A stretch of DNA of 9,053 nt from Caryophanales bacterium UBA5632 (GCA_002421405.1 DIJY01000125.1:729-9781); one strand, 5' to 3'. Counted from the first letter of the stretch, positions 1 to 6,138 are shown. Translations and numbers: made by a program. Notes: generated by a model from the sequence alone, not told the origin.

Positions 1-114
1 CGAAAATATTACGTCATCACTGATCAAGGCCTTGAGTTGCTGAGGGAATCTATTCATCAAGTCAAAGTTTTGTTAGGTGAAATAGGAGAAGAACAACATG
101 AAAAAAATATTTAA
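1..114 (+). CDS. PadR-family transcriptional regulator, C-terminal end (partial)
   Basis: The frame is open from the first base and ends at TAA 112-114, giving the last 37 residues of a protein cut by the left edge. The fragment begins RKYYVITDQGLELL, which resembles the end of the winged-helix wing and the following helix in PadR-like regulators (R-K-Y-Y-x-I-T-x-x-G-x-x-x-L), and continues into a charged helix. PadR proteins are cytoplasmic DNA-binding repressors that often control a neighbouring transporter gene. Here the stop lies 17 bp inside the following MFS gene, and that gene's ribosome binding site is within this coding sequence, so the two are probably translated together. The DNA-recognition helix is outside the window. 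The family call therefore rests on one short motif plus context. Another winged-helix family such as MarR is possible. Confidence 0.7.
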   Translation, partial: RKYYVITDQGLELLRESIHQVKVLLGEIGEEQHEKNI

Positions 115-1336
115 TAATCCGAATGATTCGATCAAGAAACGGGCTTTTCTATTTATTTTGTTATTGGGGATTATCAGTTTTTTCTCTGACTTTACTCACG
201 AAGGGGCAAGAAGCATTTATGGTCAATATTTAAGTATCATTGGCGTCAGTGCTTTCTTAATTTCAACGACGGCTGGGTTAGGTGAATTCATTGGCCAGGC
301 GTTAAGAATCATCACGGGTTGGATTGCGGATAAAACCGGTCGATATTGGTTTATGATGATTTTAGGTTATGCGGTCAATTTGCTGGCTATTCCACTCTTA
401 GGATTGGTCGATGCATCGATTTGGCAAGTAGCTTTAATATTAATCTTGATCGAAAGAATCGGAAAAGCAATTCGTGCACCTGCCAAATCAGCTTTAACAA
501 GTTTTACAGCACCTCATTTAGGCGCTGGAAAAGCGTTTGCGATTAACGAAGCACTGGATCAGGCGGGAGCTTTTTTAGGACCACTTATGGTTTTCTTTAT
601 TGTTTCAAATCAATCAAACGATTTATTATTAAGATATCAAGTCAGTTTTGGTATTTTAGGAATCTTTGCGATTGTAACTTTATTTTTATTAGTTTTTGCG
701 AAGAAACAATATCCAAAACCGCAAGGATTTGAAGATAAGACAAAAGGTCCACAAAAATTCGTGGGCGATAAAAAATTCATAATTTACATGTTAGCGATTA
801 GTTTCATCGCCTTGGGATTCATCGATTATCCAGTGATTGCCTATCATATCGGTGAAATCAATATGATTGATGTGATATACATTCCGTTACTCTATTCATT
901 CGCAATGGGAATCGATGCAATCTCGGCATTAATATTTGGTGCTTTGTATGACAAAATCGGAATTGGATCTTTGATGATATCTGTTATTATTTCCGCTCTG
1001 ATTTCGCCATTTATATTTTTTTCCAATGCAGTAGTTTCACTCATCATTGGTATTGTTCTATGGGGCATTGGCATGGGGGCGCAAGAATCGATTTTAAAAG
1101 CGGTGGTGGCGAAATTAGTTCCCAAAGAAAAGAGAGCAACTGGATATGGTATCTTTAGTTCCGTATTTGGTTTTGCTTGGTTTATAGGATCACTCTTGAT
1201 TGGACTGCTTTATTCCCGAAGTGTGATTGGAATCGTTCTCTTCACCGTTGTGATGCAACTCGCTGCATTTATCATGTTATTCATCCTTGTTCAACTCGAG
1301 AAAAAAGATCATAAGCCAATCATTTTGGAAGCTTAA
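98..1336 (+). CDS. MFS transporter, probable exporter
   Basis: This encodes a 412-residue integral membrane protein with about twelve hydrophobic segments in two halves, separated by a charged cytoplasmic loop near residues 203-226 (KKQYPKPQGFEDKTKGPQK). The loop between segments 2 and 3 carries the major facilitator signature GWIADKTGR (74-82). ERIGKAIRAPAK (119-130) and EALDQAGAFLGP (151-162) match conserved stretches of drug-export-like MFS proteins. The length is usual for the superfamily (about 400 residues). The ATG at 98 is supported by AGGAG at 84-88, nine bases upstream and inside the preceding regulator gene. The substrate cannot be read from the sequence. The overlap with a PadR-like regulator favours export of a toxic or signal compound whose presence relieves repression, but that is inference. 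No clear intrinsic terminator follows it. Confidence 0.88.
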   Translation: MKKIFNNPNDSIKKRAFLFILLLGIISFFSDFTHEGARSIYGQYLSIIGVSAFLISTTAGLGEFIGQALRIITGWIADKTGRYWFMMILGYAVNLLAIPLLGLVDASIWQVALILILIERIGKAIRAPAKSALTSFTAPHLGAGKAFAINEALDQAGAFLGPLMVFFIVSNQSNDLLLRYQVSFGILGIFAIVTLFLLVFAKKQYPKPQGFEDKTKGPQKFVGDKKFIIYMLAISFIALGFIDYPVIAYHIGEINMIDVIYIPLLYSFAMGIDAISALIFGALYDKIGIGSLMISVIISALISPFIFFSNAVVSLIIGIVLWGIGMGAQESILKAVVAKLVPKEKRATGYGIFSSVFGFAWFIGSLLIGLLYSRSVIGIVLFTVVMQLAAFIMLFILVQLEKKDHKPIILEA

Positions 1337-1374
1337 GTCAAAGGTTCAAAAAGAAAACGTTTTACTAAAAATGT

Positions 1375-1416
1375 TTGTTACACTTGCAAGGATTTTATGG
1401 TATAGTAAGATATAAT
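1375..1416 (+). promoter_or_regulatory. Probable promoter of the UPF0316 gene
   Basis: A TG-extended -10 (TGGTATAGT, 1398-1406) lies in the gap after the MFS gene, with a second perfect TATAAT at 1411-1416. The -35 is weak: TTGTTA (1375-1380) is 20 bp and TTACAC (1378-1383) is 17 bp upstream of TATAGT. Extended -10 promoters tolerate a poor -35. Transcription would start near 1413 and leave a leader of about 50 nt before the coding sequence. Confidence 0.55.
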
Positions 1417-1465
1417 TTTAATGAATAATTGTTGATGCATTGCATCTTCAGAAATGAGGAATATC

Positions 1466-2032
1466 ATGTTTTGGGATCAGGTATGGGAAATTTTGACTGT
1501 CACCACGCTTTGGGAGTTATTGCTAATATTTTTTGCTAAGATTATTGAAGTGTCACTGGGAACTTTGCGTAGTATATTGATTGTCAAAGGATACCGTACA
1601 CCCGCAGTTCTATTGGCACTTGTCGAAATCATGATATGGGTGTTTGTGGCTTCAACGGTTATTACTGGACTCGCTGCTTCGCCTATGAAAGGGATCGCTT
1701 ACGGCTTAGGTTTTGCAGCAGGCGTTTATTTTGGTTCTGTCTTGGAACAAAAATTAGCGTTTGGAAAACTCTTGATACAGTCAATTGCATCCGCCTCTAA
1801 AAGTGGAGAAATCGCAGAAAGACTTCGCGAATTAGGGTGTGGCGTTACAACTTTTAATGCCAAGGGAAAAGTTGAAAACAAAACTATTTTGATGGTTTAT
1901 ACCAACCGCCGAGGCAGTCAATTGATTATCGATGAAATCATGGCGATTGACTCATCAGCGATGATTGTCCTTAATGATGTATCGACCATTTCTGGGGGAT
2001 ACATTCATTCTGGGAAGGCACTCCTTAAATAA
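1466..2032 (+). CDS. UPF0316 / DUF2179 family membrane protein
   Basis: This encodes 188 residues when started at ATG 1466, which has GAGGA at 1456-1460 five bases upstream. The in-frame ATG at 1454 has no ribosome binding site and overlaps this one, so it is less likely. The first half has three hydrophobic segments (about 17-37, 45-65 and 75-95), including AYGLGFAAGVYFGSVLEQKLAFG, given here by its start near residue 74, which is typical of UPF0316 proteins such as B. subtilis YebE. The second half is a soluble domain (about 97-188) containing ERLRELGCGVTTFNAKGK and ending near SGGYI, which matches DUF2179. The family has no established function. The C-terminal domain also occurs attached to YitT-type membrane proteins, so a ligand-sensing cytoplasmic domain is a reasonable guess only. 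It has its own promoter and a strong terminator, so it is probably monocistronic. Confidence 0.85.
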   Translation: MFWDQVWEILTVTTLWELLLIFFAKIIEVSLGTLRSILIVKGYRTPAVLLALVEIMIWVFVASTVITGLAASPMKGIAYGLGFAAGVYFGSVLEQKLAFGKLLIQSIASASKSGEIAERLRELGCGVTTFNAKGKVENKTILMVYTNRRGSQLIIDEIMAIDSSAMIVLNDVSTISGGYIHSGKALLK

Positions 2033-2070
2033 AAAAAGTACTGCACATCCAACTTGGGATGTGCAGTTTT
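2031..2070. terminator. Bidirectional intrinsic terminator
   Basis: A perfect 10-bp stem, CTGCACATCC (2041-2050) and GGATGTGCAG (2057-2066), encloses a 6-base loop. It is preceded by seven A (2031-2037) and followed by TTTTCTT from 2067. It sits between two convergent genes, and the flanking A and T tracts allow it to stop transcripts from either side. On the minus strand the A tract reads as the U tract. Confidence 0.92.
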
Positions 2071-2071
2071 C

Positions 2072-2524
2072 TTAATATTGGATTTTATCTTCTTTTTGGA
2101 GATAGTCATTAAATAATTTTAAACATGCTTCACGGTCTACTTCTTGTAATTTTGTGTAATTTTTCCAATCGTTCTCATAAAAACGTTTATCGCGAAATCC
2201 GATTATTTCCGTATCATTGACATTACAACCATAATAGACCGTATCGATGTTTGCCCATAGAATTGCGCCTAAACACATGGGACAGGGCTCAGCGGTTGTA
2301 TAAAGGGTACAACCGGATAAATCGAAAGATTTCAATTTTTTTCCCGCTTTTCTGATGGCATCGATTTCTCCATGATGGGTTGGATCATGGTTAATAATCA
2401 CATGATTATGACCTTTTGCGATGACTTTTCCTTCCTTAACAACAACGGCACCAAAAGGGCCTCCGTGTTGTAGTTCAATGCCTTTTTTGGCTTCATTGAT
2501 AGCCATCTTCATAAACTTGTCCAT
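2072..2524 (-). CDS. guaD: Guanine deaminase (CDA-fold nucleobase deaminase)
   Basis: This encodes a 150-residue cytosolic enzyme expected to hydrolyse guanine to xanthine and ammonia. The zinc site of the cytidine-deaminase fold is clear: H51-G-E53, with His as ligand and Glu as proton shuttle, and PCPMC with C81 and C84. Two features fit the B. subtilis-type guanine deaminase rather than the tRNA adenosine deaminase TadA. GFRD (109-112) matches the GFDD segment whose Asp contacts guanine, and the chain ends in Tyr (Y150), like the C-terminal Tyr that completes the partner subunit's active site in the domain-swapped dimer. The length is close to the 156 residues of that enzyme. The motif is HGE instead of the usual HAE. 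The start is set by AAGGAG (plus-strand 2532-2537), seven bases upstream on the minus strand. It is a single gene convergent with the UPF0316 gene. A related nucleoside deaminase remains possible. Confidence 0.8.
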   Translation of the reverse strand: MDKFMKMAINEAKKGIELQHGGPFGAVVVKEGKVIAKGHNHVIINHDPTHHGEIDAIRKAGKKLKSFDLSGCTLYTTAEPCPMCLGAILWANIDTVYYGCNVNDTEIIGFRDKRFYENDWKNYTKLQEVDREACLKLFNDYLQKEDKIQY

Positions 2525-2553
2525 TCAACCACTCCTTGTAATTTCGTAAATTT

Positions 2554-2581
2554 ATTATAGCACAATTCTTTTATTTGAAAA
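2554..2581 (-). promoter_or_regulatory. Probable guaD promoter
   Basis: On the minus strand a perfect TATAAT (plus-strand 2554-2559) is preceded by TGC, giving an extended -10. The -35-like TTTTCA (plus-strand 2576-2581) lies 16 bp further upstream. No purine riboswitch or PurR box was recognised between it and the gene. Confidence 0.6.
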
Positions 2582-2601
2582 TAGGATACTCAGTTTTTAT
2601 C

Positions 2602-2625
2602 TAATATCGTTTATTTATGATATTA
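2602..2625. repeat. AT-rich inverted repeat in divergent promoter region
   Basis: TAATATC (2602-2608) and GATATTA (2619-2625) form a perfect 7-bp inverted repeat around a 10-base spacer, followed by TTTTT. It lies between the divergent guaD and mutY genes. It could be a dyad operator. As RNA it would be a weak all-AU stem with a single G:C pair, so a terminator role is unlikely. Confidence 0.5.
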
Positions 2626-2660
2626 TTTTTCGTGCTTGTCTATAAAAAAATAATAATCAA

Positions 2661-2669
2661 TGGTAAAAT
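2661..2669 (+). promoter_or_regulatory. Possible extended -10 for the mutY operon
   Basis: TGGTAAAAT is a TG-extended -10 with one mismatch to TATAAT, placed 25 bases before mutY and preceded by an A-rich stretch (2643-2660). No good -35 is visible at 16-18 bp; TTGTCT at 2636-2641 is 22 bp away. The call is tentative. Confidence 0.35.
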
Positions 2670-2693
2670 AAATTGAAAGTCTGGAAATGAGAG

Positions 2694-3731
2694 ATGCTTA
2701 TGAATAAAAACACCATAGAGTACCTTCAAAATTCGCTTCATAATTTCTATTCTAGCTTTGCTAGAGACTTACCGTGGCGGAAAAATAAAGACCCTTATTC
2801 AATTTGGGTTTCAGAAATAATGTTGCAACAAACACAGGTCAAAACCGTGATTCCTTATTTCGAACGATTTTTAAAACTGTTGCCGGATGTCAGTCACCTT
2901 GCCAAGATTGATATCGAAAGTTTAATGAAACTTTGGGAAGGGCTTGGTTATTACTCTCGGGTTAAACATATGCATCAAGCCGCAAAAATAATCGTCAATG
3001 AATATCATGGCATCCTGCCAAAAACCGCTCTAGAATTATTAAAATTACCTGGCATTGGACTCTATACGGCGGGCGCAATTGCTTCGATAGCGTATGAAGA
3101 AAGAATTGCGGCCGTCGATGGAAATGTTCACCGAGTATTATCAAGGTATCTTGGGTTACCCATCACCAAAGAAGAATTATTGCCTTTGATGGATGAACTA
3201 TTACCATCGCAATCCATCGGAAACTTTAATCAAGCATTAATGGAAGTGGGTTCAAGGATATGTATTCCTCAATCGTTGCCTTTATGTAACGAATGCCCAA
3301 TCAATCAAAAATGCCAAGCATTCAAAAAACAATTGACTGACAGTCTTCCAATCAAACCGAAAAAATTGAATCGGACCATCGAAGATAAAACCCTGTTAAT
3401 CATTACTGATCAGACTCATTATGTCATTAGAAAACGTCCGTCAAAGGGATTATTAGCCAATCTTTGGGAGTTTCCATTACTGGAGGGCAGTCAAACAATC
3501 AATGAGATTTCAGCGTTTTTATTGGATTTGGGCATTGATGAATTCGATCTTAAAGTTTTACCGAATTCGGTTCATACTTTTACGCATAAAGATTGGAAAA
3601 TTAACGCCTATAAAATTACAACAATGAAACTGAATCCCGTTGACCACTATACTTTGGTTTCAAGATTTGACTTAAATCAAATTTATACGTTGTCTTCCTT
3701 ATTTAAAAAATATCAGGAGTATTACCAATGA
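2694..3731 (+). CDS. mutY: A/G-specific adenine DNA glycosylase
   Basis: This encodes a 345-residue repair enzyme that removes adenine mispaired with 8-oxoguanine. The catalytic domain has WVSEIMLQQTQV with the catalytic Glu E41, the helix-hairpin-helix LPGIGLYTAG (118-127), and VDGNVHRVLSRY with the catalytic Asp D142. Four cysteines (C190, C198, C201, C207) form the [4Fe-4S] motif, but as C-X7-C-X2-C-X5-C rather than the usual C-X6-C-X2-C-X5-C. The C-terminal MutT-like domain (about 230-345) has KGLLANLWEFP and HTFTH, a Thr version of the FSH loop that recognises 8-oxoG. The length matches family members (about 350). The start is either ATG 2694 (GGAAA six bases upstream) or ATG 2700 (GAGAG six bases upstream); neither site is strong. 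It is the first gene of an operon, and its TGA overlaps the next ATG. Confidence 0.95.
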   Translation: MLMNKNTIEYLQNSLHNFYSSFARDLPWRKNKDPYSIWVSEIMLQQTQVKTVIPYFERFLKLLPDVSHLAKIDIESLMKLWEGLGYYSRVKHMHQAAKIIVNEYHGILPKTALELLKLPGIGLYTAGAIASIAYEERIAAVDGNVHRVLSRYLGLPITKEELLPLMDELLPSQSIGNFNQALMEVGSRICIPQSLPLCNECPINQKCQAFKKQLTDSLPIKPKKLNRTIEDKTLLIITDQTHYVIRKRPSKGLLANLWEFPLLEGSQTINEISAFLLDLGIDEFDLKVLPNSVHTFTHKDWKINAYKITTMKLNPVDHYTLVSRFDLNQIYTLSSLFKKYQEYYQ

Positions 3732-4417
3732 ATGCAAAATGGTTGAAAATATTGGCAGTTGTCTTAATGATTATTGACCATATCGGGTTCTATTTAATGC
3801 CTGAAGGGACAATCAATTTGATTCTTCGGGCGATTGGAAGAATCGCATATCCGCTCTTCGCCTACATGATTGCGGAAGGATTTCATAAAACCCATCATGT
3901 TAAGAAATATTTATTAAGATTATTGATCGCTGCACTTATCATGGAGTTCGTTGTCTTAATGATTTACCTTTTTACAAATGCGAATTATTTCATTCAAATC
4001 AATGTCTTCATTCCTTTAATCGCAGGACTAACTGGACTAATCTTGTTTTATCAAAAAGGCTGGTATTATAAACTATTAATATTACCCATCTTTGTTCTCG
4101 CAGAACTGCTTCATATCTCCTATGGCGTATATGGTGTCATCTTGATTTTGATATTTGGCATTATACCCAAAAAAATTGAACAATTAACGACCTTTATCTT
4201 TATCAGTTTATTCTTTATCGATTGGCCTCTCTTTGTCTTAATGGGCCTTGAAGGTACGGCGAGATATCCAAGCCTTCAATGGACTTCTCTTCTTGCTTTC
4301 ATACCCATCTTTCTTTATAACGGGCAAAAAGGAAGTTATAACAAATGGATTTTCTATTTAATCTATCCCCTTCATCTCGGGTTGATTCTGATGATAAAAT
4401 ATTTAATTACAAGGTGA
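3728..4417 (+). CDS. TraX-family membrane protein
   Basis: This encodes a 229-residue polytopic membrane protein with roughly seven or eight hydrophobic segments and short loops. The N-terminus WLKILAVVLMIIDHIGFYL contains the conserved D17-H18, followed by IGRIAYPLFAYMIAEG (36-51) and KKYLLRLL (59-66). Together these are the hallmark of the TraX family (PF05857). The C-terminal FYLIYPLHLGLIL also fits. F-plasmid TraX is needed for N-terminal acetylation of pilin, and the family resembles membrane acyltransferases. Most chromosomal Gram-positive members have no known substrate, and no conjugation genes lie nearby, so acetyl transfer is only a family-level guess. The ATG overlaps the mutY stop as ATGA and has AGGAG at 3715-3719, eight bases upstream, so translation is probably coupled. 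Confidence 0.85.
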   Translation: MNAKWLKILAVVLMIIDHIGFYLMPEGTINLILRAIGRIAYPLFAYMIAEGFHKTHHVKKYLLRLLIAALIMEFVVLMIYLFTNANYFIQINVFIPLIAGLTGLILFYQKGWYYKLLILPIFVLAELLHISYGVYGVILILIFGIIPKKIEQLTTFIFISLFFIDWPLFVLMGLEGTARYPSLQWTSLLAFIPIFLYNGQKGSYNKWIFYLIYPLHLGLILMIKYLITR

Positions 4418-4423
4418 GTATCT

Positions 4424-5293
4424 ATGAAAAAAAGTAGAGTTTTTGGATTTGCAATCATAGGCATTATTTATGTATTATCCGTTTTGCTAGGGTTATTTGT
4501 TTTTAAGGTAGTTGAACAATATTTTTCGTTTTATATGTCGATTTTCATTGCCGATGTAGCCGCAACGTTCTTTGTTTATTTAGCCGGCGTTTTTGTGAAG
4601 AATACATCCGTGTATGACCCTTATTGGAGTGTTCAACCCTTGGTTATCGTTTTATTAATCTTAACTCGATTTCAAGTATGGAATTTAGGAATTCTATTAA
4701 TGCTGATTGCATTATTCTATTGGGGGATTCGCTTAACTGCAAATTGGGCCTATACTTTTGATTCATTGGAAACTCAGGATTGGCGATATGATATGCTGAA
4801 AGAAAAATCAGGGAAGTTATACCCCTTAGTGAGTTTACTAGGAATCAATTTATTTCCAACAATCGTTGTTTATTTAGCAGTTTTGCCAGCCATCGTATTT
4901 TTTGAAAAAGGTGGATCAAACTTTTTTACTTTTATTGGTTTTGCGTTGTGTCTTCTTGCAGCGTCTTTACAACTTTTTGCCGATATTCAAATGCAAAAAT
5001 ATCGGAAATCTCCGCATTTAAAAACCGAAATTATTAATACTGGGTTGTGGAAATATTCTCGACATCCGAATTATTTAGGCGAAATCTTAATGTGGTGGGG
5101 TATTTTCATCATGATGTTCTCTGTCAATCCCAATTTATGGTATTTCGGTATCGGAGCCCTCTTAAATACTTGCATGTTTTTCTTTATTTCAATTCCAATG
5201 GCTGAAAAAAGATTGGCGAGTTATAAAGCTAATTTTGATGAATACAAACGCAGCACCCGGATGTTATTACCCCTTAAAAAGTCAGACCGATAG
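4424..5293 (+). CDS. DUF1295 membrane protein (steroid 5-alpha-reductase/ICMT-like fold)
   Basis: This encodes a 289-residue membrane protein with about seven hydrophobic segments. Conserved DUF1295 (PF06966) blocks appear in order: VYDPYWSVQP (63-72), RLTANWAYTF (103-112), QDWRYDMLKE (118-127), TGLWKYSRHPNYLGEI (206-221) with WWG (224-226), and IPMAEKRL (257-264) before the final RSTRMLLPL. The RHPNY-x-GE block is shared with steroid 5-alpha-reductases and isoprenylcysteine methyltransferases, where it helps bind the nucleotide cofactor. A cofactor-dependent enzyme acting on a lipid-like substrate is therefore plausible, but the substrate and reaction are unknown. AAGGTGA (4411-4417) serves as the ribosome binding site and contains the TGA stop of the preceding gene, six bases before this ATG. 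It is co-transcribed with mutY and the TraX-like gene. Confidence 0.85.
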   Translation: MKKSRVFGFAIIGIIYVLSVLLGLFVFKVVEQYFSFYMSIFIADVAATFFVYLAGVFVKNTSVYDPYWSVQPLVIVLLILTRFQVWNLGILLMLIALFYWGIRLTANWAYTFDSLETQDWRYDMLKEKSGKLYPLVSLLGINLFPTIVVYLAVLPAIVFFEKGGSNFFTFIGFALCLLAASLQLFADIQMQKYRKSPHLKTEIINTGLWKYSRHPNYLGEILMWWGIFIMMFSVNPNLWYFGIGALLNTCMFFFISIPMAEKRLASYKANFDEYKRSTRMLLPLKKSDR

Positions 5294-5301
5294 GAGGTCT
5301 T

Positions 5302-6003
5302 ATGGAAACATTAATCAGTAAGCATCATTTCCTAAAACAATATTTTGATTACGCAGGCTGGGATTATCAAAAAGAGGTGACTTTAATCGAAAATGGACGA
5401 CTCGATCAAAATCACCCCTTAAGAATTATTCGAACCGAAGGAAAACTGGTCATTGAATATATGCCGGGATTTTCTAATTTTGATGCAACGCTACTATCGA
5501 GCAATATTTCAAATCAAGAAATCGTCGCCTCCATTTTGGGTACGAATGTCAGTTTCTTAGAGAAACAATCTTTTATCATGTTTGCTCCCAAGGCAATTAC
5601 TTTGCCGCCAATAGAAGGTTTTAGCATCGAACCACTCACCCTCCATCAAAAAATCGATTTAGGTCGCTTAAAATCTGCCTGTTCTAATCAAGAATTAGAA
5701 AGTTCTTTAGTGGGCTTAGAAGATGATGATACATTAGGAATTTATCATAACCGTGATTTACTCGCAGCGGGATCGCTTTGGTTTCTAGGCGATAAATTAG
5801 CTGATATCCATTTAATCACCCATCCTAAGTTTCGTTCGATTGGTTTTGGAAAACTACTCATTGGGTTATTAATTAATCGATCTTTTCGGTTTAACCGCAT
5901 TCCGATTGCAAGAGGAGAACTCCAAAATGAAGCGACCTATAAGGTGGCGATAACCACTGGATTTATTGAAGCGATTTCAATCTTTGAAATTGAAGTCGAT
6001 TAA
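5302..6003 (+). CDS. GNAT-family N-acetyltransferase
   Basis: This encodes a 233-residue soluble protein. The second half carries the GNAT acetyl-CoA site: ADIHLITHPKFRSIGFGKLL places the R-x-x-G-x-G pyrophosphate loop at R178-G181-G183. It is followed by ELQNEATYKVAITTGFIEA (206-224), which matches the N...A...GF element after the second cofactor strand. The first 100 residues or so do not show a family signature to me and may be a degenerate GNAT repeat or a substrate domain. The acceptor substrate is unknown. The ribosome binding site AGGAGGT (5292-5298) is the strongest in the window and overlaps the previous stop, suggesting higher translation than its operon partners. It is the last gene of the mutY operon and is followed directly by a terminator. 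Confidence 0.8.
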   Translation: METLISKHHFLKQYFDYAGWDYQKEVTLIENGRLDQNHPLRIIRTEGKLVIEYMPGFSNFDATLLSSNISNQEIVASILGTNVSFLEKQSFIMFAPKAITLPPIEGFSIEPLTLHQKIDLGRLKSACSNQELESSLVGLEDDDTLGIYHNRDLLAAGSLWFLGDKLADIHLITHPKFRSIGFGKLLIGLLINRSFRFNRIPIARGELQNEATYKVAITTGFIEAISIFEIEVD

Positions 6004-6010
6004 TCTTATG

Positions 6011-6039
6011 AAAAACGTCGTAGTGGCGTTTTTTCTTTT
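6011..6039 (+). terminator. Intrinsic terminator of the mutY operon
   Basis: AAAAACGTC (6011-6019) pairs with GGCGTTTTT (6025-6033), nine pairs including one G:U, around the 5-base loop GTAGT. A T-rich tract follows to 6039. It begins eight bases after the GNAT stop and separates this operon from hut. Confidence 0.8.
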
Positions 6040-6040
6040 G

Positions 6041-6067
6041 TTTGAACACCCTTTTAGGGTTGTTAAA
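6041..6067. repeat. Imperfect dyad over the hutH -35 (possible operator)
   Basis: TTTGAACACCC (6041-6051) and GGGTTGTTAAA (6057-6067) are symmetric at 8 of 11 positions around the centre TTTTA. The right arm covers the whole -35 hexamer (6060-6065). No T tract follows, so it does not look like a terminator. A repressor or activator site is possible. The binding protein is unknown. Confidence 0.4.
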
Positions 6068-6088
6068 TATCCCATTTGATGGTATGAT
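6060..6088 (+). promoter_or_regulatory. hut operon promoter
   Basis: TTGTTA (6060-6065) is separated by exactly 17 bp from TATGAT (6083-6088), which is preceded by TGG, giving an extended -10. The expected start of transcription is near 6094-6096, leaving a leader of about 65 nt before hutH. Confidence 0.75.
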
Positions 6089-6096
6089 ATCTTTGA

Positions 6097-6112
6097 ATGA
6101 AAGCGTAAACAT
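6097..6112 (+). promoter_or_regulatory. CcpA cre box at the hut transcription start
   Basis: ATGAAAGCGTAAACAT matches every position of the catabolite-responsive element consensus WTGNAARCGNWWWCAW. It lies eight bases past the -10, at about +1 to +17, where bound CcpA would block transcription initiation or early elongation. This implies carbon catabolite repression of histidine use. The site was found by eye. A CcpA gene is not in the window. Confidence 0.75.
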
Positions 6113-6120
6113 TTGAATAA

Positions 6121-6138
6121 GACCGACTTTTTGCGGTC
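6121..6138 (+). promoter_or_regulatory. Small hairpin in the hutH leader
   Basis: GACCG (6121-6125) and CGGTC (6134-6138) form a perfect 5-bp GC-rich stem with loop ACTTTTTG, 12 bases before the hutH ribosome binding site. It is not followed by a T tract, so it is not a terminator. It might stabilise the mRNA or bind a protein, or may be chance. Confidence 0.3.

Noticed and set aside
346..546. 66-codon plus-strand reading frame
   Set aside because: Lies wholly inside the MFS gene in another frame, with no ribosome binding site or recognisable protein.
892..1125. 77-codon minus-strand reading frame
   Set aside because: Antisense shadow of the MFS gene; composition mirrors its hydrophobic codons.
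1454..1465. ATG 1454 as start of the UPF0316 gene
   Set aside because: The GAGGA that serves ATG 1466 lies on and just after this ATG, and no other ribosome binding site precedes it.
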